DNA of 64,000 nucleotides from Pandoraea thiooxydans (GCF_001931675.1 NZ_CP014839.1:4400186-4464185), one strand, 5' to 3'. Counted from the stretch's first letter, positions 46,594 through 56,552 are shown. Numbers and translations: made by a program. The notes: a model not told the origin generated them from the letters alone.

Positions 46594-47433
46594 ATGAGAC
46601 ACAACGATCCGTCCGCGCAACCGTCGCCGCTGTCGACCACCCATCGCAGCCGCTGCACGTTGTTTCATTCGGTCGGGGTGCACGACCGCCTGACGCAGAC
46701 CGATCCGTTGTTGTCTTTCGAGGTGTTCCGCTTGTCCGGGGCGGTGATTCCGCCCCATCCGCACGCCGGGTGCGCAGTCGCGCACTACATACTCCCCGAT
46801 GCCGCGGGCGGCCTGCGCAGCCGTCTGGCTCAGGGCGAGGCGGAGGTGGCCCGTCCGGGCGACCTGCTGTGGCTCGACGCGCATTGCGGCACGGTGCATC
46901 AAGAGACGCCGGCCGACGGTAGCGTCGAGTGCCGCGGGCTGCAGGTGGTCGTCAATTATGCGGACTGCGAGCGCGAGGGTGCGCCGCAGCAGCGCCGGGT
47001 GCCTGGCGAACAAATGCCTTGTTGGCAAAGCGGTGGTGTCGAGCTGCGGCTAGTGTGCGGGCAATGGCAGGAGCGCCAGGCGCCGCTGGTGCCGCACGCT
47101 GGTGCGACCCTGTTGACCTTGAACTGGCAAAGCGACGATACCTTGTCGTTGGCGTTGCCGGAGGATAGGCATTGGTTCGCGCTGGTGCTCGACGGCTGTT
47201 GCAGAATCGATGGCGTTTTGCTGGCGGCCGGCGGCTCCACGATGGCGGCGACCTTGCCGGCCGGTACATGGAACGTATCCGGCACGGCCGGTGCCGGGCT
47301 TGCGTTGCTGGGCGGCGCGCCGCTCCATGAGCCGGTCATTTACCAGGGAGCGTTTGCCGTGCGCGACGAGGCGCAACTGGTCGACACGCTGCGCCGCTAT
47401 CAGGAAGGCGCGATGGGCACGCTTGGTTGTTAG
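46594..47433 (+). CDS. pirin family protein
   Basis: A 279-residue double-cupin pirin. The N-terminal cupin carries the metal-site segment IPPHPHAGCAVAHYILPD, where the usual HPHRGF reads HPHAGC, and a later DAHCGTVHQE supplies the third and fourth ligands. The C-terminal cupin is less conserved. Some pirins act as quercetin dioxygenases, others as redox sensors. It is probably co-transcribed with azoR. Its stop overlaps the convergent ung stop by three bases. Confidence 0.83.
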   Translation: MRHNDPSAQPSPLSTTHRSRCTLFHSVGVHDRLTQTDPLLSFEVFRLSGAVIPPHPHAGCAVAHYILPDAAGGLRSRLAQGEAEVARPGDLLWLDAHCGTVHQETPADGSVECRGLQVVVNYADCEREGAPQQRRVPGEQMPCWQSGGVELRLVCGQWQERQAPLVPHAGATLLTLNWQSDDTLSLALPEDRHWFALVLDGCCRIDGVLLAAGGSTMAATLPAGTWNVSGTAGAGLALLGGAPLHEPVIYQGAFAVRDEAQLVDTLRRYQEGAMGTLGC

Positions 47434-48212
47434 GGCAGCGGTGCGATGCGCCAGTCGATGGGCGTGGCGCCCACACTGGCCAGATGCCGATTGACGGCGC
47501 TGAAATGGCCGCAACCCAAAAAGCCGCGATGCGCCGACAACGGCGAAGGATGCGGCGCCTCGAGCAGCAAGTGACCATTGCCGGCAAGCAGCGGCGCCTT
47601 GGCTTGCGCGTGAGAGCCCCACAATAGACACACCAGTGCCTTGCGATGCTTCGACAACTCGCGCAGCAGGCAGTCGGTGCATGCCTCCCATCCCCCATTC
47701 TTGAAGCGCTTGGCGTGACTCGCCGCCTGAGCGCGCTCGACCGTCAGCACGGTATTGAGCAGCAGCACGCCCTGGCTCGCCCAGGTCTCCAGATAGCCGT
47801 GCCCTGGTGCAGCGATATGCAGATCCCGTTCGATTTCCTTGTAGATATTGCGCAGTGATGGCGGCACGCGAATGCCGGGGCGTACCGAAAAGGCCAGGCC
47901 ATGGGCCTGTGGCACGCCATTCTCTTCGCCGTGATACGGGTCCTGGCCGAGGATGATGACCTTGACGGCATCGGGCGAGGTGACGCGCAACGCATGAAAT
48001 ACGTCGTCTGGATAGATCTGTTTGCCGGCTGCCCGCTGGGCGTCGACGAAGTCGCATAACTCATCGTAAGCGGGGCTGCGCATGAATGGCGCGAGCAGTG
48101 CGCGCCACTCGGCCGATAGCGATTCGAATTGCGCTCGCAGCGGCAACGCGGACGGCGTCGATGGGGCGTCGAACAGATCTTGTTGTCGTGGCACGGTGTT
48201 GGCGTTCGGCAT
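47430..48212 (-). CDS. ung: uracil-DNA glycosylase (family 1)
   Basis: A 260-residue enzyme that removes uracil from DNA. The catalytic motif GQDPYHG (IILGQDPYHGEENGVPQAHGLAFSV) and the second motif HPSPLSAHRGFLGCGHFS are intact. The N-terminal roughly 25 residues are variable and include a PCNA/beta-clamp-like QQDLFDAP. The start at 48212 is chosen for its length and an AGGAC site; another in-frame Met (48284) would overlap the CYTH gene's end. It is the last gene of the trp-region run. Confidence 0.95.
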   Translation of the reverse strand: MPNANTVPRQQDLFDAPSTPSALPLRAQFESLSAEWRALLAPFMRSPAYDELCDFVDAQRAAGKQIYPDDVFHALRVTSPDAVKVIILGQDPYHGEENGVPQAHGLAFSVRPGIRVPPSLRNIYKEIERDLHIAAPGHGYLETWASQGVLLLNTVLTVERAQAASHAKRFKNGGWEACTDCLLRELSKHRKALVCLLWGSHAQAKAPLLAGNGHLLLEAPHPSPLSAHRGFLGCGHFSAVNRHLASVGATPIDWRIAPLP

Positions 48213-48261
48213 TGGGTCCTGGGCGGGCGATGGCTGGCTGTCCAACCGATCGGCAGTACGG

Positions 48262-48951
48262 TCATCCGCGTTGGTTGAGCGCATTGTGCAATACGTGTTG
48301 GCGCAGTCGATAGCCGCGCTCGGCTTTGCTGGTGTCGTCCGGGTGCAAACCCGGGAAGCGCTGGCGCAGGTCGGCGGCCACGGCCTGCAGCGCCGCTTCG
48401 CCACTGGCGTCCTGGCTGGCGAGTTCGAGCTCGAGTTCGCATAGCGGGTCGCGATGACTTACGCCGTCACGCTCGACGGTGATTTCTCCCTGGTCGAGCG
48501 CAATTTCGAGCGGCGCGCCCACATGGGAAAGGGTCCAGATTTGGCGGTGGAAATTGGTTTCGAACAGCGGGCGCAATTCGGCCGCGATACCTCGCAGGGT
48601 TGCCGCGATGCCGGGCGCGTCGCAAACCTCCAGCAAGGCCGCAATATCCAGTTCGCCATGCGCGAGTGGCAATTCCCATTCGTGACGAACGTGCAGGCCG
48701 CCGGCGCTGGTCCCGCTGCTCTTCAGGGTTTGCAGCCACCGGCCGGTGCCGCCGCGCTCCACGTAGCGCAGCCGCAAGGCTGCGGCGGCCTGGCTCAGGC
48801 GCAGATCGGGCGTATCGAAATAGCGGTTGATCAGATGCTGCGGCGCGCCGGCACGCATGTCGGCGCGGCCGCCGAAATAGTCAGCCAGCGCCGACGGCAA
48901 GCCAGTATCGCCGGCCGGCACGGCGAGTTTGATTTCGCGCTCGATGGCCAT
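48262..48951 (-). CDS. CYTH domain protein (triphosphate tunnel metalloenzyme family)
   Basis: A 229-residue CYTH/TTM protein. The signature EREIKLAVP at the N terminus fits the E-x-E-x-K tunnel motif loosely (ExEIK-type), and alternating charged strands follow (INRYFDTPDLRLSQAAAALRLRYVERGG, CELELELASQD). Bacterial members are often inorganic triphosphatases. It starts two bases after the trpC stop, so it is surely in the same transcript, yet no link to tryptophan synthesis is known. Confidence 0.88.
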   Translation of the reverse strand: MAIEREIKLAVPAGDTGLPSALADYFGGRADMRAGAPQHLINRYFDTPDLRLSQAAAALRLRYVERGGTGRWLQTLKSSGTSAGGLHVRHEWELPLAHGELDIAALLEVCDAPGIAATLRGIAAELRPLFETNFHRQIWTLSHVGAPLEIALDQGEITVERDGVSHRDPLCELELELASQDASGEAALQAVAADLRQRFPGLHPDDTSKAERGYRLRQHVLHNALNQRG

Positions 48952-48953
48952 GA

Positions 48954-49757
48954 TCAGCCGAACAGGCGAGCCAGCTCGGCACCCGGATCGGCCGCACGCA
49001 TGAATGCCTCGCCGACCAGGAACGCGTGCACGTTGGCGTCGCGCATGCGGCCAACGTCGTCGCGATCGAGGATGCCCGACTCGGTGACCACCAGGCGCTC
49101 GTCCGGGATTTGCGGCAGCAGGCGCAGTGTGTTGTCGAGACTGACCTCGAAGGTGTGGAGGTTGCGGTTGTTGATGCCCAGCAACGGAGTTTTCAGGTGC
49201 AGCGCGGTGTCGAGTTCCTGGGCGCCGTGCACTTCGACCAATACGGCCATGCCCAGCTCATGCGCCTGCGCTTCGAGTTCCTGCATATGCGGCAGTTCGA
49301 GTGCGGCGACGATCAGCAGGACGCAGTCGGCGCCCATCGCACGTGCTTCGTAGATCTGATAGGCATCGATCATGAAGTCCTTGCGCAGCACGGGTAGCGT
49401 GCATGCGGCGCGCGCTTGCTGCAGGTAGGCCGGACTGCCCTGGAAGAATTGTCGATCGGTGAGCACCGACAGGCACGCGGCGCCGTGCCGCGCGTATGAC
49501 TGGGCGATCTCGGCCGGCACGAATTGCTCGCGCAGGATGCCTTTGGACGGGCTGGCTTTCTTGATTTCGGCGATGACTGCGGCGTGGCCTGCCGCGATGC
49601 GGCCGCGCAATGCGTTGGCGAAATCGCGCGGCTGCAGCGTGGCGTCGTGCCGGGTCGCCTCGGCCTCGCGGCGCAAGCTGGGCAGATCGCGAGCGCGGCT
49701 CGCGGCGGCGATCTCCTCGGCCTTGACGGCGAGGATTTTGTCGAGAATGGTGGACAT
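48954..49757 (-). CDS. trpC: indole-3-glycerol phosphate synthase
   Basis: A 267-residue (beta/alpha)8 enzyme that closes the indole ring in tryptophan synthesis. Typical segments are [36 protein letters not shown] (catalytic Lys region), [26 protein letters not shown], and [14 protein letters not shown]. It is monofunctional, with no fused TrpF domain. It follows trpD after 28 bases and precedes the CYTH gene by two. Confidence 0.97.
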   Translation of the reverse strand: MSTILDKILAVKAEEIAAASRARDLPSLRREAEATRHDATLQPRDFANALRGRIAAGHAAVIAEIKKASPSKGILREQFVPAEIAQSYARHGAACLSVLTDRQFFQGSPAYLQQARAACTLPVLRKDFMIDAYQIYEARAMGADCVLLIVAALELPHMQELEAQAHELGMAVLVEVHGAQELDTALHLKTPLLGINNRNLHTFEVSLDNTLRLLPQIPDERLVVTESGILDRDDVGRMRDANVHAFLVGEAFMRAADPGAELARLFG

Positions 49758-49785
49758 GTCGTCTTTCCTGCGTGCTGTGACGGCG

Positions 49786-50817
49786 CTACTGCTTGAAGCG
49801 TTGCGTGTAGGCGGCGAATTCGTCGACTTTCGCGCGGGCCGCGCCGCTGGCGATGGTCTCGCGCGCCAGCGTGATGCCCTCACCGATCGAATCGACCTTG
49901 TTGGCGGCATACAAGGCAGCCCCTGCGTTGAGCGTGACGATTTCGCGGGCGACGCCCGGCTGGTTTTCCAGGGCGCCCAGCAGCATCACCTTCGAATCCG
50001 CTGCATCGGCGACTTTCAGGCTGCGGTTGCTGACCATTTGCAGGCCGAAGTCCTCGGGGTGGATTTCGTATTCGCGCACTTGCCCGTCCTTGAGCTCGCC
50101 CACCAGCGTGGCGGCACCGAGCGAGACTTCATCCATGCCGTCCTTGCCGTAGACCGCCAGCACGTGTTGCGCGCCCAGGCGCTGCATCACGCGGACCTGA
50201 ATGCCGACGAGGTCGGGGTGGAACACGCCCATCAACTGGTTGGGCGCGCCAGCCGGATTGGTCAGCGGGCCGAGGATGTTGAAAATGGTGCGCACACCCA
50301 GTTCCTTGCGGATCGGTGCGACATTTTTCATCGCCGGATGATGGTTGGGGGCGAACATGAAGCCGATGCCGACCGCCTGCAGGCATTCGGCTACCTGCTC
50401 GGGTTCGAGCATGATGTTGACGCCGAGCGCCTCGAGTACGTCCGCGCTGCCCGACTTGGAGCTGACGCCGCGATTGCCGTGCTTGGCGACTTTCGCGCCG
50501 GTCGCGGCCACCACGAACATCGAGGCGGTGGAGATATTGAAGGTGTGGGAGCCGTCGCCGCCGGTACCGACGATATCGACGAAGTGCTCGATGCGCGGGA
50601 CCTCGACGTGTCGGGCAAACTCGCGCATGACCTGGGCGGCTGCCGCGATTTCGCCGATGGTTTCCTTTTTGACGCGCAGACCGGTAATGATGGCCGAGGC
50701 CATCACCGGGGACATCTCGCCGGTCATGATCATGCGCATCAGATGAAGCATCTCGTCGTGGAAAATCTCGCGATGCTCGATGGTCCGCTGCAGCGCTTCC
50801 TGGGGGGTGATCGTCAT
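49786..50817 (-). CDS. trpD: anthranilate phosphoribosyltransferase
   Basis: A 343-residue enzyme that adds phosphoribose to anthranilate. The PRPP-binding motif [17 protein letters not shown] and [23 protein letters not shown] are complete, followed by [21 protein letters not shown]. It is not fused to trpG. The start at 50817 follows GGAG with eight bases spacing. It lies 55 bases after trpG and 28 before trpC. Confidence 0.97.
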   Translation of the reverse strand: MTITPQEALQRTIEHREIFHDEMLHLMRMIMTGEMSPVMASAIITGLRVKKETIGEIAAAAQVMREFARHVEVPRIEHFVDIVGTGGDGSHTFNISTASMFVVAATGAKVAKHGNRGVSSKSGSADVLEALGVNIMLEPEQVAECLQAVGIGFMFAPNHHPAMKNVAPIRKELGVRTIFNILGPLTNPAGAPNQLMGVFHPDLVGIQVRVMQRLGAQHVLAVYGKDGMDEVSLGAATLVGELKDGQVREYEIHPEDFGLQMVSNRSLKVADAADSKVMLLGALENQPGVAREIVTLNAGAALYAANKVDSIGEGITLARETIASGAARAKVDEFAAYTQRFKQ

Positions 50818-50872
50818 GGGAGTCTCCATTATTGGGTCTGCGTGCGTTGCAATCGTGTCGATAGGATCGCCG

Positions 50873-51445
50873 TCATGGCCGCTGAGCCTGCAGGAAGTTG
50901 CGCAGCAAGTCGTGGCCGTGCTCGGAGAGAATCGACTCGGGGTGGAACTGCACGCCCTCGATGGCGAATTGTTTGTGGCGCACGCCCATGATTTCGCCGT
51001 CGTCGGTCCAGGCGGTGATCTCAAGACAATCGGGCAGGCTGGCGCGCTCGATTGCCAGCGAGTGATAGCGCGTGACGGTAAAGTGCCTGGGCAGGTTGGC
51101 GAACACCCCTTGCTGGGTGGTTTCAATGCGGCTGACCTTGCCGTGCATGATTTGCTGCGCACGCACGATCTTGCCACCGAATGCTTCGCCGATTGCCTGG
51201 TGGCCCAGGCAGACGCCGAGAATCGGCAGCTGGCCGGCGAAATGGCGCAACACGTCGACCGTGATGCCTGCGTTGGACGGGTGGCTCGGCCCGGGCGACA
51301 GGCAGATGCGCTCGGGTTTGAGCGCGGCGATTTCATCGAGCGTGATTTCGTCGTTGCGAAAGACCCGGACGTCTTCGCCGAGCTCGCCGAAATACTGCAC
51401 GACGTTATAGGTGAACGAGTCGTAGTTGTCGATCATCAGCAGCAT
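50873..51445 (-). CDS. trpG: anthranilate synthase component II (glutamine amidotransferase)
   Basis: A 190-residue class I glutamine amidotransferase that supplies ammonia to TrpE. The catalytic Cys is in [17 protein letters not shown], and the His/Glu pair is in [14 protein letters not shown]. The start [19 protein letters not shown] is the family N terminus. It has two bases to the trpE stop, consistent with translational coupling. Such TrpG proteins often also serve as PabA in folate synthesis; no pabB is in the window. Confidence 0.97.
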   Translation of the reverse strand: MLLMIDNYDSFTYNVVQYFGELGEDVRVFRNDEITLDEIAALKPERICLSPGPSHPSNAGITVDVLRHFAGQLPILGVCLGHQAIGEAFGGKIVRAQQIMHGKVSRIETTQQGVFANLPRHFTVTRYHSLAIERASLPDCLEITAWTDDGEIMGVRHKQFAIEGVQFHPESILSEHGHDLLRNFLQAQRP

Positions 51446-51447
51446 GG

Positions 51448-52953
51448 TCAGATCTCCGAATCCAGTCCGTCTTGCACTTGTTCGGCTGCGCGCAGCACGG
51501 CGCGCGCCTTGTTTTCCGTCTCTTGCCATTCGGATTCGGGAACCGAGTCGGCGACGATGCCGGCAGCGGCCTGCACATAGAGCGTGCCGTCCTTGATGAC
51601 GCCGGTGCGGATGGCGATGGCCAGGTCCATTTCGCCGCCGAACGACAGGTAGCCGACCGCGCCTCCGTACAGGCCGCGCTTGACGGGCTCGAGTTCGTCG
51701 ATCAGTTCCATCGCGCGCACCTTGGGCGCGCCGGTGAGCGTGCCGGCGGGGAACGTCGCGCGCAGGACGTCGATGTTGTTCAGGCCGGGCTTGAGACGGC
51801 CCTCGACCGAACTGACGATGTGTTGCACGTGCGAATATTTTTCGATGACCATCTTGTCGGTGACGACCACCGATCCGGTTTGCGCGATGCGGCCCACGTC
51901 GTTGCGCGCCAGATCGATCAGCATGACGTGCTCGGCGATTTCCTTCGGGTCGTTCAGCAGTTCGGTGGCCAGCTCGGCGTCGCGCTCTGGCGTCGCGCCG
52001 CGCGGGCGGGTGCCGGCCAGCGGCCGGATGGTGACGATCTCGGCCGGACCTCCCGGGGTGTTGCGCTGTTCCTGCCGCACCAGAATTTCGGGTGACGCGC
52101 CGACCACCTGGAAGTCGCCGAAATTGTAGAAGTACATGTATGGCGAAGGATTCAGCGAGCGCAGCGCCCGATACAGAGACAGCGGTGCGTCGCGGTAAGG
52201 CTTGGTGATGCGCTGGCCGACCTGGACCTGCATCAGCTCGCCCGCAGCGATGGCTTCCTTGGCCTTGGCGACCGCGGCCAGGTAATCGGTTTTGTCGAAC
52301 TCGCGATAGGTCTGGGTGCGCACGCTCGGCGAAGTCACCGGCGCATCGACCGGGGCGCGCAGCCGCTGGCGCAGCTCGCGCAGGCGCAGGCGAGCGTGCG
52401 AGTAGGCCTCGGGTTGCGACGGATCGGCGTAGACGATCAGGTAGAGCTTGCCGGTGAGGTTGTCGATCACGGCGAGCTCTTCAGTGAGCAGCAGCTGGAT
52501 GTCGGGCAGGCCGAGATCGTCGGGTGGCGTGCTGTGCGCGAGCTTTTTCTCGATGTAGCGCACCGCGTCGTAGCCGAAGTAGCCGGCCAGGCCGCCGCAA
52601 AAGCGCGGCATGCCGGGGCGCAGCGCGACCTTGAAGCGCGCCTGGAATTGCGTGATGAATTCGAGCGGATCGCCTTCGTGGGTTTCGATGACGGCGTTGT
52701 CGCGCACCACTTCGATGCGCGGCCCGAAGCTGCGCAGCCGGGTGCGGGCCGACAGCCCGATGAAGGAGTAGCGGCCAAAGCGTTCGCCGCCGACGACCGA
52801 TTCCAGCAGGAAGGTGCAGGCGCCGCGCCGGTCACCTTGCGCCAGTTTCAGGTATAGCGAAAGCGGCGTTTCGAGGTCGGCGAAGGCCTCGGCGATCAGC
52901 GGAATGCGGTTATAGCCTTGGACGGCCAGGGATTTGAATTCGAGTTCGGTCAT
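51448..52953 (-). CDS. trpE: anthranilate synthase component I
   Basis: A 501-residue chorismate-utilising enzyme that makes anthranilate. The N-terminal regulatory domain includes the feedback-binding segment [20 protein letters not shown] (LLES motif). The catalytic domain includes [33 protein letters not shown] and [22 protein letters not shown]. It is the first structural gene of trpEGDC. The 269 bases upstream hold a trpL leader peptide gene and a terminator, so expression is under attenuation as well as feedback control. Confidence 0.97.
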   Translation of the reverse strand: MTELEFKSLAVQGYNRIPLIAEAFADLETPLSLYLKLAQGDRRGACTFLLESVVGGERFGRYSFIGLSARTRLRSFGPRIEVVRDNAVIETHEGDPLEFITQFQARFKVALRPGMPRFCGGLAGYFGYDAVRYIEKKLAHSTPPDDLGLPDIQLLLTEELAVIDNLTGKLYLIVYADPSQPEAYSHARLRLRELRQRLRAPVDAPVTSPSVRTQTYREFDKTDYLAAVAKAKEAIAAGELMQVQVGQRITKPYRDAPLSLYRALRSLNPSPYMYFYNFGDFQVVGASPEILVRQEQRNTPGGPAEIVTIRPLAGTRPRGATPERDAELATELLNDPKEIAEHVMLIDLARNDVGRIAQTGSVVVTDKMVIEKYSHVQHIVSSVEGRLKPGLNNIDVLRATFPAGTLTGAPKVRAMELIDELEPVKRGLYGGAVGYLSFGGEMDLAIAIRTGVIKDGTLYVQAAAGIVADSVPESEWQETENKARAVLRAAEQVQDGLDSEI

Positions 52954-53087
52954 GTTTCTCTGTCCAGGAGAGCGCGACGCGCGCTATGGCTTCAGGCCCG
53001 CGTGCCGCGACCAGCTGGCCTGCGGGCAACGTGCGGATCGTCCAAACGGGCCGACTGGGCCGATGATGAGGACGGTGAAGCAGAGGC

Positions 53088-53140
53088 AAAAAACGGAAGC
53101 TGAAGGCGAACTTCAGCGGCCCTGTGGAGCTTTTTAGCTC
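53088..53140 (-). promoter_or_regulatory. trp operon transcription attenuator
   Basis: Read on the minus strand, GCTGAAG and CTTCAGC (53099-53117) form a hairpin with a five-base loop, followed after five bases by six Ts (53088-53093). Upstream, CAGGGCC (53118-53124) can pair with GGCCCTG (53158-53164), which lies over two Trp codons of trpL. A small GAGCT/AGCTC hairpin (53127-53140) overlaps the trpL stop. The exact antiterminator pairing was not resolved by eye. Confidence 0.8.
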
Positions 53141-53213
53141 AGCAAGACCAGCGGCGCCAGGGCCATGCCCCCCGGTCGATACCGCTCAGACACCGTTTTT
53201 TGTTGAGAAACAT
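53139..53213 (-). CDS. trpL: trp operon leader peptide TrpL
   Basis: A 24-residue leader peptide starting MFLNKKRCL and ending in a Trp-rich tail, with Trp at positions 17, 19 and 22 (WPWRRW). It is followed directly by paired RNA segments and a terminator hairpin before trpE. When charged tRNA-Trp is scarce, the ribosome would stall on the Trp codons and prevent termination; this is the known attenuation mechanism. It was identified from Trp codon clustering and position, not homology. Confidence 0.85.
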   Translation of the reverse strand: MFLNKKRCLSGIDRGAWPWRRWSC

Positions 53214-53221
53214 GCAATCGG

Positions 53222-53938
53222 TCAGTTGGTTGATAGTGACGCTGTGTGATCCGCGGCCGGCAAAATCGCTTGCGCAGCGGCGAAAAGCGAAGCCACTATA
53301 CCATCGGAATCCGCCGCTTGTATAGCGTTGCCATGGTTGTATCCGTAGGGCACGGTCAGGACCCGGCAACCGGCCGCGCGCGCTGCCATGACGTCGTTTT
53401 CCGAGTCGCCGATGAGCACCGCCGAGGCCGGACTCACGCCCAGTGCCTCACACGCCTTGAGCAGCGGCAGCGGGTCGGGCTTTTTGCGTGGCCAGCTGTC
53501 ACCGCCGTAGACCAGCTCGAAAAAACCCTCCAAATCATGATATTGGAGCAATTCGACAGCGAACCGGTGGGGTTTGTTGGTGATGCAGGCCAGCGGCAGG
53601 CCGCCCTCGCGCAGGCTCGCGAGCCCTTCGCGCACGTGCGGATAGACGGTGGTGTGGCGACCGTTGATCGTTGCGTAGGCCTGCTGGTAGCACGCCAGCG
53701 CGGCGTCGAATTCTGTGGCCGCGCGCGCCGGCGGGAGGGTTTCGGCCAGCACCGATTGAATCAGGTGTTCCGACCCTTTCCCGATGAAGTGGAGAATTTT
53801 CTGGCGCGGCAGCGGCGCTGCGCCGAATTGGTCGAGCATGGCGTTGATGGCCGCGGTGAAGTCATCCACCGTGTCGACCAGCGTGCCGTCGAGATCGATC
53901 AGGCACGCCCGGACGTCTGTCAGTCGAGGCTGGTTCAT
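53222..53938 (-). CDS. gph: phosphoglycolate phosphatase
   Basis: A 238-residue HAD-family phosphatase that removes 2-phosphoglycolate formed during DNA repair and by oxygenase reactions. The catalytic Asp motif is [15 protein letters not shown] (about 13-27), the cap domain follows, and the Lys and acidic motifs are [12 protein letters not shown] and [14 protein letters not shown]. Its start overlaps the rpe stop (ATGA). The trpL leader begins nine bases after the gph stop, so the trp promoter probably lies in the end of gph. Confidence 0.94.
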   Translation of the reverse strand: MNQPRLTDVRACLIDLDGTLVDTVDDFTAAINAMLDQFGAAPLPRQKILHFIGKGSEHLIQSVLAETLPPARAATEFDAALACYQQAYATINGRHTTVYPHVREGLASLREGGLPLACITNKPHRFAVELLQYHDLEGFFELVYGGDSWPRKKPDPLPLLKACEALGVSPASAVLIGDSENDVMAARAAGCRVLTVPYGYNHGNAIQAADSDGIVASLFAAAQAILPAADHTASLSTN

Positions 53939-54615
53939 TGGACGGTCGCCAGTTCGGCGCGCATTTTGGCGATCACGGCGCGGTAGTCGGGCTGCCCGAA
54001 AATGGCCGAGCCGGCCACGAAGGTGTCGGCGCCGGCCGCCGCGATCGCGGCGATGTTGTCCACCTTGACGCCGCCGTCGACTTCGAGTCGGATTTCGCGC
54101 CCGGTGCGGTCGCGGTAGGCATCGATCATGGCGCGCGCGGTGCGCAGCTTGTTGAGTGCCTCCGGAATGAACGATTGGCCGCCGTAACCGGGATTGACCG
54201 ACATGATCAGCACCAGGTCGAGCCGGTCGAGCACGTGATCGAGGTAATTCAGGGGTGTGGCGGGGTTGAATACCAGCCCGGCCTGGCAGCCGCATTCACG
54301 GATCAGCGACAAGGTGCGGTCGACGTGGTCGACGGCCTCCGGGTGGAAGCTGATGAGATTGGCGCCGGCTTTGGCGAAATCGGTGGCGATGCGGTCGACT
54401 GGACGCACCATCAGATGCACGTCGATCGGAATATCGACATGCGGGCGCAGTGCCTCGCAGACCATCGGGCCCATCGTCAGATTGGGCACGTAATGGTTGT
54501 CCATCACGTCGAAGTGGATCCAGTCGGCGCCGGCGGCGGCGACGTTGCGCACCTCTTCGCCCAGACGGGCGAAATCGGCTGACAGGATGCTGGGGGCGAG
54601 GCGGAATTGGCGCAT
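53935..54615 (-). CDS. rpe: ribulose-phosphate 3-epimerase
   Basis: A 226-residue (beta/alpha)8 metal enzyme that interconverts ribulose-5-phosphate and xylulose-5-phosphate. Catalytic and metal-ligand segments are [48 protein letters not shown] and [31 protein letters not shown]. It overlaps gph by four bases. It is divergent from apaG. Confidence 0.97.
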   Translation of the reverse strand: MRQFRLAPSILSADFARLGEEVRNVAAAGADWIHFDVMDNHYVPNLTMGPMVCEALRPHVDIPIDVHLMVRPVDRIATDFAKAGANLISFHPEAVDHVDRTLSLIRECGCQAGLVFNPATPLNYLDHVLDRLDLVLIMSVNPGYGGQSFIPEALNKLRTARAMIDAYRDRTGREIRLEVDGGVKVDNIAAIAAAGADTFVAGSAIFGQPDYRAVIAKMRAELATVQ

Positions 54616-54816
54616 GAGGAGCGATCGGGCAAAAACGCTATTTTAATTCGTCTGGCGCGCCACCGGGGAAAGTCGCCGTGCCGATGCCGGTTGCGGCCCG
54701 CCCGAACTTGCCGCAGAATGGCCCATCGACGGACGCCAGAAGCCGTCAAGCCGCGATCTGCTTTGCCGGGGGACATCGCCCACGTTTGCCAGCGCGCCGC
54801 ACATGACAGGATAACG

Positions 54817-55191
54817 ATGAGCCAGTATGAATTCACCATTTCGGTTCGGCCGCAGTATCTGCCCGAGCAGTCCGAACCCGAACGACGCCAGTTCGCATTT
54901 GCCTACACCATTACGATCCGCAATACCGGTCAGGTGCCGGCTCAGTTGATTTCCCGCCATTGGGTGATCACCGACAGCGAGGACCGGGTGCAGGAGGTCA
55001 AGGGATTGGGGGTGGTCGGTCATCAGCCGTTTTTGCAGCCTGGCGAGCAGTTCGAATACACCAGTTGGGCCATGATCGCGACGCCGGTGGGTTCGATGCG
55101 GGGTTCGTATTTTTGCGTGGCCGAGGACGGTGAGCGGTTCGAGGCGCCGATTGCCGAATTCGCGCTGACCATGCCGCGTACGCTGCATTGA
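54817..55191 (+). CDS. apaG: ApaG protein (Co2+/Mg2+ efflux-associated)
   Basis: A 124-residue single-domain ApaG protein with an immunoglobulin-like fold. Family segments are VRPQYLPEQSEPERRQFAFAYTITIRNTG, RHWVITDSEDRVQEVKGLGVVG and FEYTSWAMIATPVGSMRGSYFC. The role in cobalt/magnesium efflux is inferred in enterobacteria; the mechanism is unclear. The frame is open upstream, but 54817 gives the family start with a weak ribosome site. It is divergent from rpe. Confidence 0.93.
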   Translation: MSQYEFTISVRPQYLPEQSEPERRQFAFAYTITIRNTGQVPAQLISRHWVITDSEDRVQEVKGLGVVGHQPFLQPGEQFEYTSWAMIATPVGSMRGSYFCVAEDGERFEAPIAEFALTMPRTLH

Positions 55192-55203
55192 GCGCGGCGC
55201 CGG

Positions 55204-55341
55204 TCATGAACGATCGTCGTCGCGCCGGTCGCGCCCGCCACGCTGGTTCATGCGCCACACGATGATGCCGAGGATCACGAACGCCAGTAACATTTCCGGC
55301 AGGATCAGTAACGCCGGGTATTTGTCGAATAGCTCGCCCAT
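55204..55341 (-). CDS. 45-residue single-pass membrane protein
   Basis: A small protein that opens MGELFDKYPALLILPEMLLA and has one hydrophobic helix at about residues 9-29, then a basic/acidic tail rich in Arg and Asp ending in DDDRS. A GGAGAGG ribosome site lies six bases before the ATG. It sits between apaG and mltA on the opposite strand, and its start is only 25 bases from the mltA start. No family was recognised; the clean ribosome site and membrane pattern support it as a real gene. Confidence 0.65.
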   Translation of the reverse strand: MGELFDKYPALLILPEMLLAFVILGIIVWRMNQRGGRDRRDDDRS

Positions 55342-55366
55342 GAAGTCCTCTCCTGGAATGTTGACA

Positions 55367-56497
55367 ATGATGCGCTACGGCAAAACGAGCCTGGCGCTGC
55401 TGATGAGTCTGTTTTTGTTTGCCTGCGCCAGTTATACGCCGAAATCCGAGGTGGGGGGTAGTGCCGGTGTGCCGGCGGCGCCATCGGGCGATATGCGTGC
55501 GGTTGCCTGGACGCAGGTCGACGGCTGGCAGGACGACTCCCTGATCGGTGCCGATGCGGCGCTCCTGCAAAATTGTTCGAAGTTGTCCCAACAACCCAAT
55601 TGGCGGGCGCCGTGTGCCGCCGCAGTGCAACTCGATGCGCTTGATCCCGAGGCGATCCGCGCATTCTTCCAGCGATATTTCACGCCGTTCGAGTTGTTCA
55701 ACCGCGATGGCAGCCACACAGGGCTGATCACCGGCTATTACGAGCCGTTGTTGCATGGCTCGCGCGTGCGCCACGGCATTTACCAGACCCCCCTTTATCA
55801 TTGGCCTGCCGGACGGCCGCGAGGCTCGCTGCCGGCGCGCGCCGACCTGATGCGCAGCGGCATCCTGCGGGGCAACGAGCTGGTGTACGTCGATGATCCG
55901 ATCGAAGCGTTTTTTCTCCAGGTGCAGGGCTCTGGCCAGATCGAACTGGATGACGGCACGATCATGCGGGTGGGCTACGACGGCACCAATGACAAGCCGT
56001 ACCGATCGATCGGGCGCTGGCTGATCGATCATGGTGATTTGAGCCCGGCCCAGGCAACCATGCAAGGTATTCGGGCTTGGGCTCGTGCCAATCCGCAGCG
56101 CGTGGCGGCGCTGCTCAATGTCAATCCGCGTTTCGTTTTTTTCCGCGAGATGCCGAACGACGGAGTCGGCGGGCTGGAAGGGCCGATCGGCGCGCTCGGC
56201 GTGCCTTTGACCGCGCAGCGTTCGATCGCGGTCGATCCGCGTGCCGTGCCGCTGGGCAGCCCGGTTTTTCTGAGCACGACGCGCCCGGCACCGGGGGGGG
56301 TGTCGGGCGGGCCGCTGACGCGTCTGATGTTCGCGCAGGACACGGGCAGCGCGATCAAGGGCGGCGTGCGTGCCGATTTCTTCTGGGGACTGGGTGACCA
56401 GGCTGGAGATATTGCCGGGCGGATGCGCCAGCAGGGGCGGATGTGGGTGTTGCTGCCGAACGCCCAGGTGTTGTCGGAGGCGGCGGTCTCGCAATGA
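55367..56497 (+). CDS. mltA: membrane-bound lytic murein transglycosylase A
   Basis: A 376-residue outer-membrane lipoprotein that cleaves peptidoglycan glycan strands. The lipobox LFAC places the acylated Cys at residue 20. The MltA barrel domain (TGYYEPLLHGSRVRHGIYQTPLY, EAFFLQVQGSGQIELDDG) and the 3D domain with the catalytic Asp region (RLMFAQDTGSAIKGGVRADFFWG) are complete. Starts at 55358 and 55370 are alternatives; 55367 gives a normal signal peptide. Confidence 0.95.
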   Translation: MMRYGKTSLALLMSLFLFACASYTPKSEVGGSAGVPAAPSGDMRAVAWTQVDGWQDDSLIGADAALLQNCSKLSQQPNWRAPCAAAVQLDALDPEAIRAFFQRYFTPFELFNRDGSHTGLITGYYEPLLHGSRVRHGIYQTPLYHWPAGRPRGSLPARADLMRSGILRGNELVYVDDPIEAFFLQVQGSGQIELDDGTIMRVGYDGTNDKPYRSIGRWLIDHGDLSPAQATMQGIRAWARANPQRVAALLNVNPRFVFFREMPNDGVGGLEGPIGALGVPLTAQRSIAVDPRAVPLGSPVFLSTTRPAPGGVSGGPLTRLMFAQDTGSAIKGGVRADFFWGLGDQAGDIAGRMRQQGRMWVLLPNAQVLSEAAVSQ

Positions 56498-56503
56498 GAC
56501 CGC
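56483..56503. terminator. hairpin at the end of mltA
   Basis: GCGGTCTC and GAGACCGC pair perfectly around GCAAT, spanning the mltA stop codon. A second G+C-rich hairpin (arms GCCTCGCCG and CGGCGAGGC, 56508-56535) follows before the convergent paaK stop. Neither has a T-run. They may end transcripts from both sides. Confidence 0.4.
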
Positions 56504-56552
56504 GCACGCCTCGCCGTCGGCCGCAGCGGCGAGGCGAGGCGGGGCGAGAGGC

